Shown piece after piece: positions 24,814 to 36,400 of a stretch of DNA of 64,000 nt. This DNA is from Rotaria sp. Silwood1. Its lineage: Eukaryota > Rotifera > Eurotatoria > Philodinida > Philodinidae. How positions within the stretch are numbered: position 1 is the stretch's first letter; each line of letters begins with the position of its first letter. Position numbers and translations under genes: made by a program. The notes under the pieces were generated by a model that did no database searches, was not told where the DNA came from, and was given only the letters and a program-made list of their open reading frames with translations. The stretch covers positions 16,454 to 80,453 of the forward strand of contig CAJNOP010000876.1 in NCBI GenBank assembly GCA_905250075.1. The letters run 5' to 3'.

Positions 24814-25934
24814 ATGGCAGTACAACCTAATCTACCAACAGCGAACAAATCAAATGAACTTCTTCGTTTCTTTTTTGCAAGTTTTTCTCAAGGTTTTACT
24901 GGTTTCTGTACTAAGTAAGTAAATTATAGAATCAAATAATCTTTATATATATATTATTATTATTATTTCAGTCCCATCGATGTGATTAAAACACGTATGC
25001 AAGTAGATGGTGAATTACAAAAAACACGTAGTGTTGGTGAACAAATGCACAATCGTTATTATCAAGGTTTTATTCGTGGAACACTTCGTATTGTTCGTGA
25101 AGAAGGTCTTGCTGGTCTAATGCGTGGTGCTGTTCCTGGTACATTACGAGATGCTACTTATTCTGGCATGCGTATTGTAAGTAGTCTATTTATTTAATCA
25201 TTGTTCTCAATTTCTTTAAATAAATGTTTAAGGAAAAAACTTATTTTACTTTCCGTTTGAAAGATAAATAACAATCATTTATTTTATGTAAACATTTTAT
25301 TTATTATTTTAATTTCTTTTTTTAATAGTATCTATATGAACCATTCAAAAACTTATTAGGTGGTGGTAATAATCTTCATACGAAAATAATAGCTGGTATA
25401 TTTTCCGGTGCTATATCAAGTTTTTTTGCAACACCACTCGATGTTGTTAAAATTCGTCTTCAAGTCAAAGGTGAACGACGATATCGTGGTTTAATGCATG
25501 GTCTTATTGATGTAGGCAAAACAGAAGGTTTAGCAGGTCTTTATAAAGGTTGGGGACCAACAATGATTCGTGCTGCTATACTTACTGGTAGTCAAGTAGC
25601 ATCATATGATCAAATCAAAAGAATTCTAATTGGTCATGGTTATATGCAAGAAGGTATAGCCTTGCATACGGTAGCTTCGTTCTTTGCTGGTCTTATTTGT
25701 TCGCTAACAACATCACCAGTAGATGTCATTAAAACTCGATATCAAAATACACCTGCTCATTTAGGCATATACTCAAGTGTATTTGATTGTTTTCTTCAAT
25801 CATTTAAAGCTGAAGGTTTCTATGGTCTTTACAAAGGCTTTTTACCTAATTGGATGCGTCTTGGGCCACATTCAATCATGGCGTTTATTATTTATGATAA
25901 TATGTGCATCGCTTTTGGTTTGAAACCAATTTAG
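24814..25934 (+). CDS. mitochondrial carrier (SLC25/UCP-like)
   Basis: Three exons: 24814-24914, 24972-25176 and 25329-25934. They give 303 residues in frame. Three tandem repeats of about 100 residues each carry the signature P-x-[DE]-x-x-[KR]: NPIDVIKTRMQ, TPLDVVKIRLQ and SPVDVIKTRYQ. Each is followed by a G-[LF]-x-G-[LFY]-[YM]-[RK]-G motif (GLAGLMRGAVPG, GLAGLYKGWGP, GFYGLYKGFLP). Such proteins have six helices in the inner mitochondrial membrane and exchange small metabolites or protons. The overall look is of the uncoupling-protein/dicarboxylate branch, but the substrate cannot be fixed. The ATG at 24814 is the first in the frame. AATAAA at about 26074 follows the stop. Confidence 0.93.
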
Positions 25935-26880
25935 TTTATATTAAATATCAAATTGGATTAATTATTGAACATTAGGTTTTTTATTTAAGTTCAATATAAT
26001 AGATTGTCTTCACAACAAAAACAGTTCAAAAAAGTAAAAATTACGAAAAGCTTCTGTGAAGTACAAATTATTCAATAAAAATAAATATTTTTTACATAAT
26101 TTTCTCTAGCTTTCTTTTTGTTTAATAATCCATAAAACGATGATTTTGTCTTGTCGTGTCTTCATTATACTTGATCGAAGAGAATCTATGTTTTTCATTC
26201 ATATAAAATAATTCGCACCATGTATACGTCAGATTTTTATGTAGTTATTTCCAATATTTTTTAATGCGTAGTACTAATAGGAAATATGAAATCGATCGAT
26301 TAATTACATTTTTTCTTATTTTAAAACCAATTTTATTAATAGAATAATTGCTTGTTAAGAGACATTTAAAAATACCAATAAATTTTTATGATTTTTGCTA
26401 TAAAAATAAACTCGAATCGCTATTTTGTTTCATGATGACCAATAAATCAGCGAATCGTACAATACTTGTTCAAATGTTGCTACAAAGTTCAACGTTCCTA
26501 TATCATCAATATTTTTCTTTGAAACTCCCATATGAAGCTCCATTCGTTCTCGATTTACTCCAAAAAAAGATAACTTTGTAGTAAGAGCTCTATTTTTTCA
26601 GTTAATGAAAAAGAATTTCAGCAGCAACTATATTTCATATTGCTATGACCTTTCGAAATCTTCGTCATATTGAAGATTGGTAATTCGAAATTTAAAATGT
26701 ATTCATCAGTCTCGTATGTTAAACAAAACTTTATTCGTTATGACTGTCCATGAATATAATTGATTTTCATTTATCTTTTTGATTGATAAAAGATGCTGAG
26801 TATTGCTAGAGGGCTCACAATACGAGCTCAGTGTGTGTCTGTTTTCCATTGATTAGACAAATGCTACGTCATAGTTCTTT
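25935..26880. other. 3' region of the carrier gene, no further gene
   Basis: Polyadenylation signals and AT-rich DNA. The open frame at 26348-26581 has no recognisable motif. Confidence 0.45.
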
Positions 26881-26927
26881 GGGATGTGGTTGTGAGTGTG
26901 GGCAAGAAACGACCACATCCACACTCA
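26881..26927. repeat. TGTGGG-type hairpin 2
   Basis: G-rich arm GGGATGTGGTTGTGAGTGTG, spacer GGCAAGAAACGA, C-rich arm CCACATCCACACTCA. The arms pair imperfectly. Confidence 0.85.
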
Positions 26928-27377
26928 TTTCGTATTTTAGATAACAGTAATTACTTTGAAGGTTGATTCTAAACTAAACTAGATTGAACCAACTCTATTG
27001 AGGAAGTATCGAAATTGTTTTATATGACAAACATTAAGAATAACCCTATGTGTATATTATACTATACTGAGATTCTTTTAATGTGTATTAATGCTGGTTA
27101 AGTTTGCTTTTTGAACATAATATTTAATTAAGAAAGAGTTAAGTTAAGAGATTTTAATGAAAATAAAAATCATATAAGAAGAAAATTGAAAGGAATAAAT
27201 GTAGAGAAAAAAAATTAGATAAAAACAGGATCGTGAATCCTAAAAAAATTTAATGAATTAATGTGATAACGCTGAATAGTGATTTTTTGCAATCACCTAT
27301 CGGCAAGGAAAAACTAACTATGGAACAAAAAATAATCATTTGAATCACATGCAAATGAACTAAATAAATACTCAGTG

Positions 27378-30300
27378 TCAATAAAAATAAAATGTCATGA
27401 CAATATTCATGACAATAAATATCGATGACATCGAAGTAATCTGTCCATGCGATGGTTGAGTTATTCCGCCATCGATACTTCGACTAGAACTACGTATAGT
27501 AAGTTCATGTGTTGATAATAATTGATATTGAGAATCTTGAGCAGTAACACGTATTACTGTTTCACTATTGTTCAAAGTTGATGTTTGCCAATGAAAAAGT
27601 GCTGTTTGTTCATCAAAACTAGCGGATGATGGTCCTTGAATTAGATTATAAGTTATATGTGAAGTATATGGACTAATAGCAGTGAAATTGATTGTAATAG
27701 AATTTGAATCATTCACAGTAAGAATAAGTGGTAAATCTGGATTAAATTCTGGTGGATAACGTTGATCAATAGAAATTTGAAGAACAGTTTCAGCTGCTAT
27801 TCTTGATGTTCGTCCAAGAGAAATGTCATTTGTAACTGCAATATCATAGAAACAAGTTTGTTGAGCAGTTGTCCACGATGATCGATTTGTTAATGATGGA
27901 TCTATATTACATGCTGAAAGTGTTGAATTCAATTGAGATGCGGGAGGTTCAGGTGATATGAATGATGGAATATACAAAATATTTTGATTAGCATAATTTG
28001 TCGCTGAATCACCCATTTCATAATAAAAAAGTGATTGATTTGGGTCGATAGCCCATGGTTGTCCAAATTGTTGATGAATTTGTTCAAGAGTAAGTGTATT
28101 AGGAAGACCTAATATAGTTCCATTTGGTGTTCGAAGATCATTATTTGGGTTATTATCATATAAACCAAGTAAACCAAATGTACGGTTTCGATATGAACCA
28201 GCAACTGATACACCAATATTAAGTACTAGACCATCTGTTAATGAAATAGGTGTTATTTGAATACTAACACCGATAAACCAAGAAAGTGTAAGAATACCAC
28301 TGGTTTGATTTCGTTCTAAAGTCATTTCAGGAAAAAAGAGTGTAAGAGAATTATTTGTAGAAATTGTATCATCAGTTGTTGCATCAAGATCGAGTGTTTC
28401 ATTATCTCGTTGAATAATTAACATATCTCGTCTCGAAACAGTAATGCTCATACGTTGTGCAAGAGAATGATTAGATTTAGCTGCAAAACCACGAATAACA
28501 GTAGCACTATTATTGAATGAACTAAGTGGTGCTGTGCGTATTTGAGCATTAAATATAAAAGACTGTGTGGATGGATTAAAAGCAGTATTGATTGATGTTG
28601 AAAAATCAGTAATAGCTAAATAGGTATATTCACCATAACCGTTGAATGTATATGCTGAACCATCAAGAGTAGTAAAATGAGGATCACCCCATGTTCCACC
28701 CCATGCATTCGGTGAATTACTACCTCGACGGGATGGTCTTAACTCAAAATATCTTGTACAATGTTCTTCATTTGAATTTAAAAGACAACAAGCGAGGAAT
28801 GGTAATGTATCACTAAAGAAATGAAGAATTGGAGATGATGCTGGTCGATAACGATTATCTGTTCCAGCACCTGTACCATGAGTTATCAGTTGACCATTAC
28901 TACCATAACAACATCGAGTACCTGCGTTCCATTGATTGGTTGAACGTGATAAATAACACGCAACAGCTGATAATTCATCATGATTAGATCGTCCACGACG
29001 AAGACGGCAATTAATTGATGAATCATAACTATTTTCCATACATAAAGGATCTGGTTCATAACAACAACGTGCAACACGTGCTTGGGCTATTGTTAATGGA
29101 CAAGGTAATAAATTTTCATTCCATGTTAATGGTGATGGTTGTCCTTGTGCCCATGTTTGGCAAGAACCCGAAGTATCTATGGTAGTATCATGTAATACAA
29201 TTAATTGAGAATTAAAACCAGCATAAACGGTATTTGTCAAATTATCACGTGCTATAATACGAAAAAATACTGTTGCCAGATCATTGTTATCAATTGATGG
29301 AATAAGAATCGATGTTGATTGAAAACCTAATGTGGGCATAAGATTTGTTTGGAGTACAATATGACTATTTTCTGTAATACCACCATTTGATTCGTTTAAT
29401 GTAACACTCCACATTTCTATTTCAAATCGCATTCTATTATTTGGCCAATTATTCATTGTTGTTTCTGATAAATACCATCCCAGAATAAGTCGATCACCTA
29501 TTGTTATAATGATATCTGTACGATTGAGAATAATTACTTGAGCATTATCTACTGATGAAAGTCCATATTCAACTGATGTATAAGTGAATGTGTTTGGAAG
29601 TAATTGATATGTAATACCTCTATCAGTACTTAAGTGAACATTAATAGAAGTAGGTAATGGTACAGATGGTGTAAGACAAATAGCTTGAAATTCACTGATA
29701 ACAATAGCATCAACTAATATTGATTCACTAAATCGGCATTTAATATCACCTTCACTTGTATTTGTGAAACATGGACCTTGAATAGTAATTGGTGTAAAAC
29801 CAAGTTGAGATCCACGGCGTGGTCTAAATAATAAATTTGAATCATTACCACAGCCACCAATAACAATTGTATCTGAATCGATTCGAAAAACAAATAGACC
29901 AGGAACATTAACATTACTTATATTTACTAATCGACGAACATTACTGGTTCGGGAATAGGGTAACATTTCAAAAATAATACCATCACCTGCATTAAAACCA
30001 GCTTGGCCGCCGATTTCAGATGATGAATTGACACCTAATAAAGAACTAGTTGAAGGACTAGCCCATTGCAAATCATGATAAAGAAGAAAAGCAAAACTAC
30101 GTATTTCATCTGTTACCAGTACAATTTGAAATGTGTTCACTAGATTCGTTTGATAAGAATAAGCACCTACTTGATACCATGTACCAGTAATAATCATCGA
30201 TGGATTAAATGATCGTTCACCAGGAAAATATTGTTGAACATAGGTTATTGCCTTTTCAAATACAACAGTATTGCTTTGATTGGCATAAATCTGATAATAA

Positions 30301-30644
30301 ACTTTATTACCCGATGGAATAGAGCCTCGGGTATCTATATCAGACCAGAATCCGGCAATCACGCGACGACCATCGTTAAGTGGAAATGGTGTAGGTACAA
30401 ATTGAGATATTGGTCCCAGAAAAGAAAAAAGACCATTATTAGCTAAGTAAATTTGACGATGGTTGTTATTAAAATAAGGAAATATTCGAGGTAATGGTAA
30501 AGCATTTGTACTTCCATCATCATTAGGTGGAAACACTTGATCATTAGCTGTTGATCCATATGGAAAAAACTCACTCAGAGGAACACTGTCAGTTATACTA
30601 AGGATACAGGTAAAAACGAAAAATACACGAACAAGCATTTTCAT
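27378..30644 (-). CDS. NIDO-AMOP-VWD extracellular protein
   Basis: One uninterrupted exon of 1,088 codons. The N-terminal signal peptide is KMLVRVFFVFTCILSITDS. Domains in order: a NIDO domain (about residues 70-255), a TIG-like segment (about 265-350), a cysteine-rich AMOP domain (about 490-645, starting CQTWAQG with several CC pairs), and a VWD domain opening GGTWGDPHFTTLDG (about 650) with GLLGLYDNNPNNDLRTPNG (about 825). A cadherin-like fold (about 960-1060) precedes a hydrophobic C-terminal tail that could be a GPI or membrane anchor. The same order occurs in mucin-4, SUSD2 and insect Mesh, which are cell-surface or junction proteins. Many N-glycosylation sequons are present. The ATG at 30644 is used because the frame upstream to 30662 has only a GTG. 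The lack of introns is unusual here. Confidence 0.9.
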   Translation of the reverse strand: MKMLVRVFFVFTCILSITDSVPLSEFFPYGSTANDQVFPPNDDGSTNALPLPRIFPYFNNNHRQIYLANNGLFSFLGPISQFVPTPFPLNDGRRVIAGFWSDIDTRGSIPSGNKVYYQIYANQSNTVVFEKAITYVQQYFPGERSFNPSMIITGTWYQVGAYSYQTNLVNTFQIVLVTDEIRSFAFLLYHDLQWASPSTSSLLGVNSSSEIGGQAGFNAGDGIIFEMLPYSRTSNVRRLVNISNVNVPGLFVFRIDSDTIVIGGCGNDSNLLFRPRRGSQLGFTPITIQGPCFTNTSEGDIKCRFSESILVDAIVISEFQAICLTPSVPLPTSINVHLSTDRGITYQLLPNTFTYTSVEYGLSSVDNAQVIILNRTDIIITIGDRLILGWYLSETTMNNWPNNRMRFEIEMWSVTLNESNGGITENSHIVLQTNLMPTLGFQSTSILIPSIDNNDLATVFFRIIARDNLTNTVYAGFNSQLIVLHDTTIDTSGSCQTWAQGQPSPLTWNENLLPCPLTIAQARVARCCYEPDPLCMENSYDSSINCRLRRGRSNHDELSAVACYLSRSTNQWNAGTRCCYGSNGQLITHGTGAGTDNRYRPASSPILHFFSDTLPFLACCLLNSNEEHCTRYFELRPSRRGSNSPNAWGGTWGDPHFTTLDGSAYTFNGYGEYTYLAITDFSTSINTAFNPSTQSFIFNAQIRTAPLSSFNNSATVIRGFAAKSNHSLAQRMSITVSRRDMLIIQRDNETLDLDATTDDTISTNNSLTLFFPEMTLERNQTSGILTLSWFIGVSIQITPISLTDGLVLNIGVSVAGSYRNRTFGLLGLYDNNPNNDLRTPNGTILGLPNTLTLEQIHQQFGQPWAIDPNQSLFYYEMGDSATNYANQNILYIPSFISPEPPASQLNSTLSACNIDPSLTNRSSWTTAQQTCFYDIAVTNDISLGRTSRIAAETVLQISIDQRYPPEFNPDLPLILTVNDSNSITINFTAISPYTSHITYNLIQGPSSASFDEQTALFHWQTSTLNNSETVIRVTAQDSQYQLLSTHELTIRSSSRSIDGGITQPSHGQITSMSSIFIVMNIVMTFYFY

Positions 30645-30662
30645 CGCCGGGAAATTGGTCAC

Positions 30663-31213
30663 TGAAAACGAATGATTTGTTTTTTTGTCAACTTTCTTCG
30701 CTCTTTATAATCTGTCTGCTTCTCCCAATGAGTTCTCTAATGATTCATCTATTTGATTACTAATACGGCACTTTCAATGCTTCAAGCTAACTGACATCGT
30801 CGAGCAACTATTTTATAAAACTCAAGAACAGATGATGGCATGATTTCTTGCGTCTTGTTTGTATTATTGTATAGATTCAACAAAATCATGGACAAATTTT
30901 TGTTCTCACTAAATAAACTTTATAAGTTTTAAGGATCTTCACTAATGCCTTATCATGCACATACTATTGACATAAAAGAAACCTGTGACTGTTAAGACTG
31001 TTTATGCTATTTTGAAAAGCACTACTTGCGAAAAAAAAACAGATGTGACTTTTGCATACCGATGGAATGAAAATAAACGAAACACTTCTGCGTCTCAATT
31101 ATTCTTAAAAAATATTTTGTTTTCAACGCTTGAAAGGTAAATGTACGTGTGAGTACGGAGAGACGGAGGAAGAGGCAGAAACTGATATAAGTATCTGTGT
31201 AGAGGTAATGACA
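30663..31213. other. upstream region of the NIDO gene
   Basis: About 550 bases with no gene seen. It should contain the promoter of the 1,088-residue gene. Confidence 0.4.
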
Positions 31214-31247
31214 TGGGTGTAGGTGTTGATCTTCCATTCCCACACCC
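31214..31247. repeat. TGTGGG-type hairpin 3 (short)
   Basis: GGGTGTAGGTGTTGATC, then CTTCCATTCCCACACCC: short arms around a small spacer. It is the shortest member, and assignment rests on the shared layout. Confidence 0.65.
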
Positions 31248-31562
31248 TTTAAAGACTAGAATAACGAAAAAAATCGAAATAATTAAAAAATAGAAACATT
31301 TCGTGATGTTTTTTTAGTAATTTTGAAATGTTTACATTTTTGTATTGACGTTAAAGGCAATACTTTTGAACAGTATTTATGAACTTTGTATTAGCCAAAA
31401 AAAATTATGTTCTTCTCTTCCAAATAAAGAGAAATATTAGGTCAAGCTTGTTTTAGCAACGGAGCTAGACGCTTTTTTTAAGTGAACTCGACTTTTGAGA
31501 CAACTTGTATCATTGAAAATAGTGTGAATGTTCTCTGCAAAAAAAGCTGTCAGACTGAACCA

Positions 31563-31711
31563 TTTTTTGGTACCATTCTCAGAACCATTTTTAGTTCTAG
31601 CCAAAGAGTCTGAACTGTTTAAAGTTTCACTTTTCTGGCTAAAACCTTTTTAATTTTTGGACGTTTTGGCTGGAACTTATAAAAAAAGGTTCTGAAAATG
31701 GTGCCAAAATC
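31563..31711. repeat. foldback repeat, about 150 bp
   Basis: The left arm around 31563-31605 (TTTGGTACCATTCTCAGAAC, then GTTCTAGCCAAA) is the reverse complement, with a few mismatches, of the right arm around 31666-31711 (TTTGGCTGGAACTT, then GGTTCTGAAAATGGTGCCAAA). About 60 bases of unrelated sequence lie between. It looks like a small non-autonomous foldback element. Confidence 0.75.
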
Positions 31712-32007
31712 TAAAACCCTAAATGTTTTCTTATGACACCTTTTTGTTTTTAGAGAGTTGGAAATGCTTCTTTCTAAGTATTTATTGAGATCATCATTGT
31801 CTGTACTATCTTTAGATATGACTAATAAATTAACAACAAATGTTTTAATATATTGTAACTTGGTTAAATATTTAACTTCTTTAAACAATAAAAGTGGTAC
31901 ACTGTAAATTGATCAATTTAACTATATCATGCGTTAGATATTCTAGACAAAATATCGCTGAATGCTTAGTGAAGTATATTTTCACTTTCAAAATAGTTCA
32001 TAGGTAA

Positions 32008-32410
32008 TCATTGTAAGTTGTTTTGAGCAAGCATCTTATAATAAGCTCCACGTCGTTGTGTCAATTTTGTATGAGTACCACTTTCCACTATATGATCTCT
32101 ATCCAGTACATAAATCCAATCACATAAGCGAATAATTGAAATACAATGAGTAATAATCGATTGGGATCTTTTGTTTGAGTTTGTTCAAGAGCTTCTTGTA
32201 CAATCTATAATTAACAAATGAAGATGTCACTTTGGTTGATAAATAGAAAAAAAGTAAACATACTTGTTCATTTTGTGAATCCATGGCACTTGTAGCTCCA
32301 TCTAACAGCAATACTTTAGGTCGGCGAACAAGAACTCGAGCAATAGCAATACGTTGCTTCTGACCACTCGATAGAAAACTGCCTTTCAATCCTACTTTTG
32401 TCTCATAACC
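32008..32410 (-). pseudogene. ABCB (P-glycoprotein-like) transporter, decayed 3' end
   Basis: Two exon-like pieces, 32264-32410 and 32008-32204, match the end of the second nucleotide-binding domain of an ABCB exporter. Visible motifs: signature [20 protein letters not shown] (normally LSGGQ), Walker B and D-loop [11 protein letters not shown], then [19 protein letters not shown] and the C-terminus QRRGAYYKMLAQNNLQ with a stop. The Walker B glutamate, essential for ATP hydrolysis, is glycine. In the second piece the frame shifts between PNRLLL and the [10 protein letters not shown] part, so no single frame covers it. No Walker A or membrane domain lies upstream; repeats and a transposon relic are there instead. 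This is a broken fragment. Confidence 0.87.
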
Positions 32411-32469
32411 CTTTAAAAAAATATCATGCTATACTGATAGATATTATATAATTTTGTATTGTTCAACCT

Positions 32470-32532
32470 GGGTGTAGGTGTGGGTGGGTGTGGTGTGCCA
32501 CCTAGAATACTAAAATCCACATCCACACCCAC
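32470..32532. repeat. TGTGGG-type hairpin 4
   Basis: GGGTGTAGGTGTGGGTGGGT G-arm, a spacer around CACCTAGAATACTAAAAT, and C-arm CCACATCCACACCCAC. It lies just upstream of the ABCB relic. Confidence 0.85.
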
Positions 32533-32669
32533 TTTGTTGAGTTGTTTCATTCTATTAATCAGTTCAACTTTAGTCTCCCCATTGTAAATTGCCCCATATT
32601 GACAATTTATTTGAAAAACAATAAACTTTGATTGTGGTTTAATATTTAATATTGTAACAGAACTGATGA

Positions 32670-32786
32670 GGGAGTGTGGATGTGGGTGGCTGTGGGCAAG
32701 AGACGATCACACTCACCCACATCCACATCCACACCTACACTTGCTCACGCCCATATCCACTTATATCCACATCTGCACCCATATCC
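32670..32786. repeat. TGTGGG-type hairpin 5
   Basis: GGAGTGTGGATGTGGGTGGC G-arm, a spacer GGCAAGAGACGATC, and a long C-arm of CCACATCCACACC units trailing into ATATCCAC variants. The spacer resembles that of hairpin 2. Confidence 0.85.
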
Positions 32787-32829
32787 TAATGTTTCAATTT
32801 GACTTCGAAAACATGGACTAGCTAACTTC

Positions 32830-33490
32830 GAATTTCATCAATGTATCTTTCTGCATCCATTGTGTCATCTTCCAAAATCACCGACATTATTCACCTTTGT
32901 CCGCATAAATCTAACTGCACCATTACCGTGACCGTAAATTTTGTTTTCTCATAAAGACTACCTTTTTTATCAGCCTCTTCTTTGTGGGCAGTTCACATCT
33001 TGTCATTTTGACGGTTGTACATCCCATTTAAATCCAAAAATTTCTCGTCTGTAAAATGTCACCCTTTAGCATCATCTTTGATATTATGATGTTTTTATTC
33101 AATACTCACTTTTCAAACTTGACCCTCTTCTTGCTTTAAAGATCAGTTCATTTTGGCTGTTTTGTTTTTCTTCTATGGAAAGCAGTCAAACTCTTCACGT
33201 AAGATTCTTTGTATACTGCCTCTTAAAACATCCATTTCAGCAGCTCATCTCTTTGTTGACATCTGTTTCTTTTGAGTTAAGCATCATTTCACCTTCGAGA
33301 TATTGGCTTTTATCCAAACTTTGCGCATGCGATCGGAAAACGACGATAAATTGATAGTATCAACGTTGTTGATCCTTTTTCTCCATAATTTTAATTGTCT
33401 GTGATGAAACCTCACCGGTCAGATCACGATAAATTTTCGCTGCTCCACCACCATTTTCATATTTTTAACAGCTGTTTGTACTTCTTTACT
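32830..33490 (-). pseudogene. Tc1/mariner-type transposase relic
   Basis: Read on the minus strand, scattered pieces in shifting frames fall in the order expected of a Tc1/mariner transposase. There is a helix-turn-helix-like piece near 33460, GSIQRILREEF near 33200, FTDEKFLDLNGMYNRQNDK at about 33002-33058 (the DEK region and N-R-Q-N-D pattern typical of the catalytic domain), then VTVMV and DDTMDAERYIDEIR near 32835-32875. Several stops and frameshifts separate them. No terminal repeats were found. It is an old dead copy; assignment is by motif order only. Confidence 0.55.
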
Positions 33491-36400
33491 TTTCATGTTT
33501 TTTCAAATATATCTAAAATGATTTTTGATCCCAATCATATACGGTTTCTTAGTAAAAAATATGTCTCAATCTAACAGAGAAAACAAGAGGAATATTGAAA
33601 ATACAAAAAGTCTAATTTATTCTGATTCACTCGTTATAGTTTATTATAAAGTTTTCTTTTTAAGTAAATTGTATGCTAGTGAGCAGAAGTTAGGAAAAAT
33701 ATAAAAACGAAAAACAAGAGATGCCGGTCAATATCAATGCCATTCGAAAATTTAACAATGTTTATATTAGTACACCATAGAAAAGCTATCCGTTCATATA
33801 GTATAATCCTCAATTATTTCAATACAATATTCATATTCAACGGCTCGATTCAATTCATTTTCTATTATAAAAATGCTCTTCACAACCAGGTAAGCTTCAA
33901 AATTTTTCGAAAAGATACGTTCAAAAAAGAACAATGTTCATATTAAATATCTTCACATGCAGTGAGGTTTAAACTCTCCCTACATTCCGTCCAGATTCGT
34001 CCACTTTTGATCCATCCATTCCATTCTCTTCACCTACTTGGACGCGTTTTATGGATGATCCTTCAAGTAATAGGAAAACACTCTCAAGAGGTTTCTGTAT
34101 TCTGTATTCTGTAGCATAATGACAATACCTTAACATCTATAAATATCATATTGCTTGCCACTATTTTCTTGTATACAAATAAAGTAGAAGAACATCTAAT
34201 GAGTCGTCACAGTCATTTCGGTCTCTATATCCCGTGAAAGTTAAACGATGAATAGCAATGTGATTTCTTTCTGGAACTTACAGTGCCCTTTATTCGGTAA
34301 TACACTTTTAAACGCTACGATGTCCGATTTTTTGAATCATTTTTATAAAATGGTACGATAGACAATAGGATCATGTATATGCTCTAAAAGCACAAAGAAA
34401 AAGACCGCAACTCAATATAACTTATCGTTCTCTTTCATAGTCAATTGTAGTATCCGTGAAGAGAATGTCAATGTCAAGTGAAGAAAGTATTAACAAAATG
34501 AACACTAAAGATAAGTTCAATGTTTTTTATTACAATAAGATCAAGGAATTGTTCAACTCGTCTTTTTAAAATTCGACCGATTCTCCCTGTACTATAATAT
34601 TGTAAAAGTTTTTTCATGCGATGAATAAAGTATTTATGCTATTAACACATGCTAAAAGATAGGAAGCAGGTATCGACAAATCTTTTCAACGGCGAAATAT
34701 AGATGTTGATTTGAAAAGCTGAATTGAAAACAACTGTAGTTTGAATGAAAACCTGAAGTCCTAAATCTCTTGTTGACGTATAGTTTTAGCTCAACAAGTA
34801 TCACCATAGTACGGCAGCTTCATTTCCATTGTGATCGGTGTTTTAACGTTGTTCACTGCTATATTCACTGAAAAATCCCGTAACCAAACCAACTTATACG
34901 ATTTTAATGCCCTTCTTTATGCTAACCGGTGCTGCCGTTTGGTATTTTGGACCATATACATTCACTTATTTTCCACCTCAAATACAAAAAATACTGGTCA
35001 AATGTCAAATACTTGCATTTCGCTCACTACAGGTTAATAGCTTCGTTTTCAAGTTTCTTTTCTTGGTTATCTGAGGACTTTTAGATGTCTCTATCATACA
35101 GAAAACTTTTTTTCTGATGCAATACGACAATGTACAGAAGTTAGGCGATTACTCCTGAGGAAATTGATCTTGATTAGTTCAGTTTTTTATCTAACTTTAC
35201 ATACCTCACAAGTATTTATTTATTTTTAGGCTTCATGTCCGATTATTGTCATGAAAAACCCGATATTCATTATATTTTCTCAATCTTTAAATTGCTGAAG
35301 CTTCTTCTCTTTATAGAAACTGATTTAATCGTCGGACAAGAAACTGTTTTTTGAACATTTTTTTTCTCTATATTTTGTGACTTATCCTTTCTTCCTTATT
35401 TTCCTGTCGGTGATCATTTTCAGTAATTTTATTGTTCGATACCTTTGTGAACTTAATTACATCCAAAAACCCATGTGATATTTCTTAGATATATTTGATC
35501 ATGTCAATTATCATCTCAAAAGCCATTAGTTTCAATGTCAATTTTTGGATCTTTTGTTTAAGATGTGTATGGTAAAGAGATTGAGAAATCAGAAAATTCT
35601 AACTAATGTAGCGGAATAAATGAACCTCCCAATATTTTGTGAATATCTCTTTCGAATTTTTTCCACAAGGTGATTCGTACAATTATCTTTAGTCAATACT
35701 ACACTTCAAAGTTTCTTGCCTTTTCACATCTACTCATTCTAATACAGCTCAAAAGAAGATATTCGTCTACCATTATGAGTTTCTAGTGGTCAAACTTCTT
35801 TCAAAAATAAATGAACTGGAACCATCGACCTTCCTAATTATACACTTCAAGAAGTACAGAAAAACACTTTACAACATTCTGCTCGTACTGAAATGATATA
35901 GAAAATGCTTTCCTTCGCCTTAGTAATAGATCTGAATATGTAATAATTTTCCATTTGACATAACAAAATTAAAATTGTGATGAATCATAGTAGAAGATTC
36001 TCAAAACAGGCCTAGAAATGAACAAAGAAAAAAATTTTGTTAGAATAAAATTGCAGTATTTCAAAAATAAATATTCGCTGAATCGATAGAGTATTTCATA
36101 GACTCCCAAATGGCCAAATTAGGTTTTTTAGATGAGATCGAAAGGTCGGCGTAAAATCTTCTATATGAAAACGAATATTTTGAAAGCAGATGCTTTGGAA
36201 CATTGTAGTGTTGATCAGATATAATTCCATATTTATTCGTTGGAAGAGCTCTTTTTATAAGGCTTTCTAGGAAATTGCATGGACTATGTCTTGAAAAAAC
36301 ATAAGTATTTACGTCACAATTTGAGAGAAATATTGGCAAAATACTTAGAGACTCATTTGTTCTGTCATACCATTATATACGGTGTTCAAACAGCTTACGA

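Noticed and set aside
36061-36339. 92-codon minus-strand frame with normal composition
   Set aside because: No motif, splice context or family could be recognised, so it is noted only in the stretch description.
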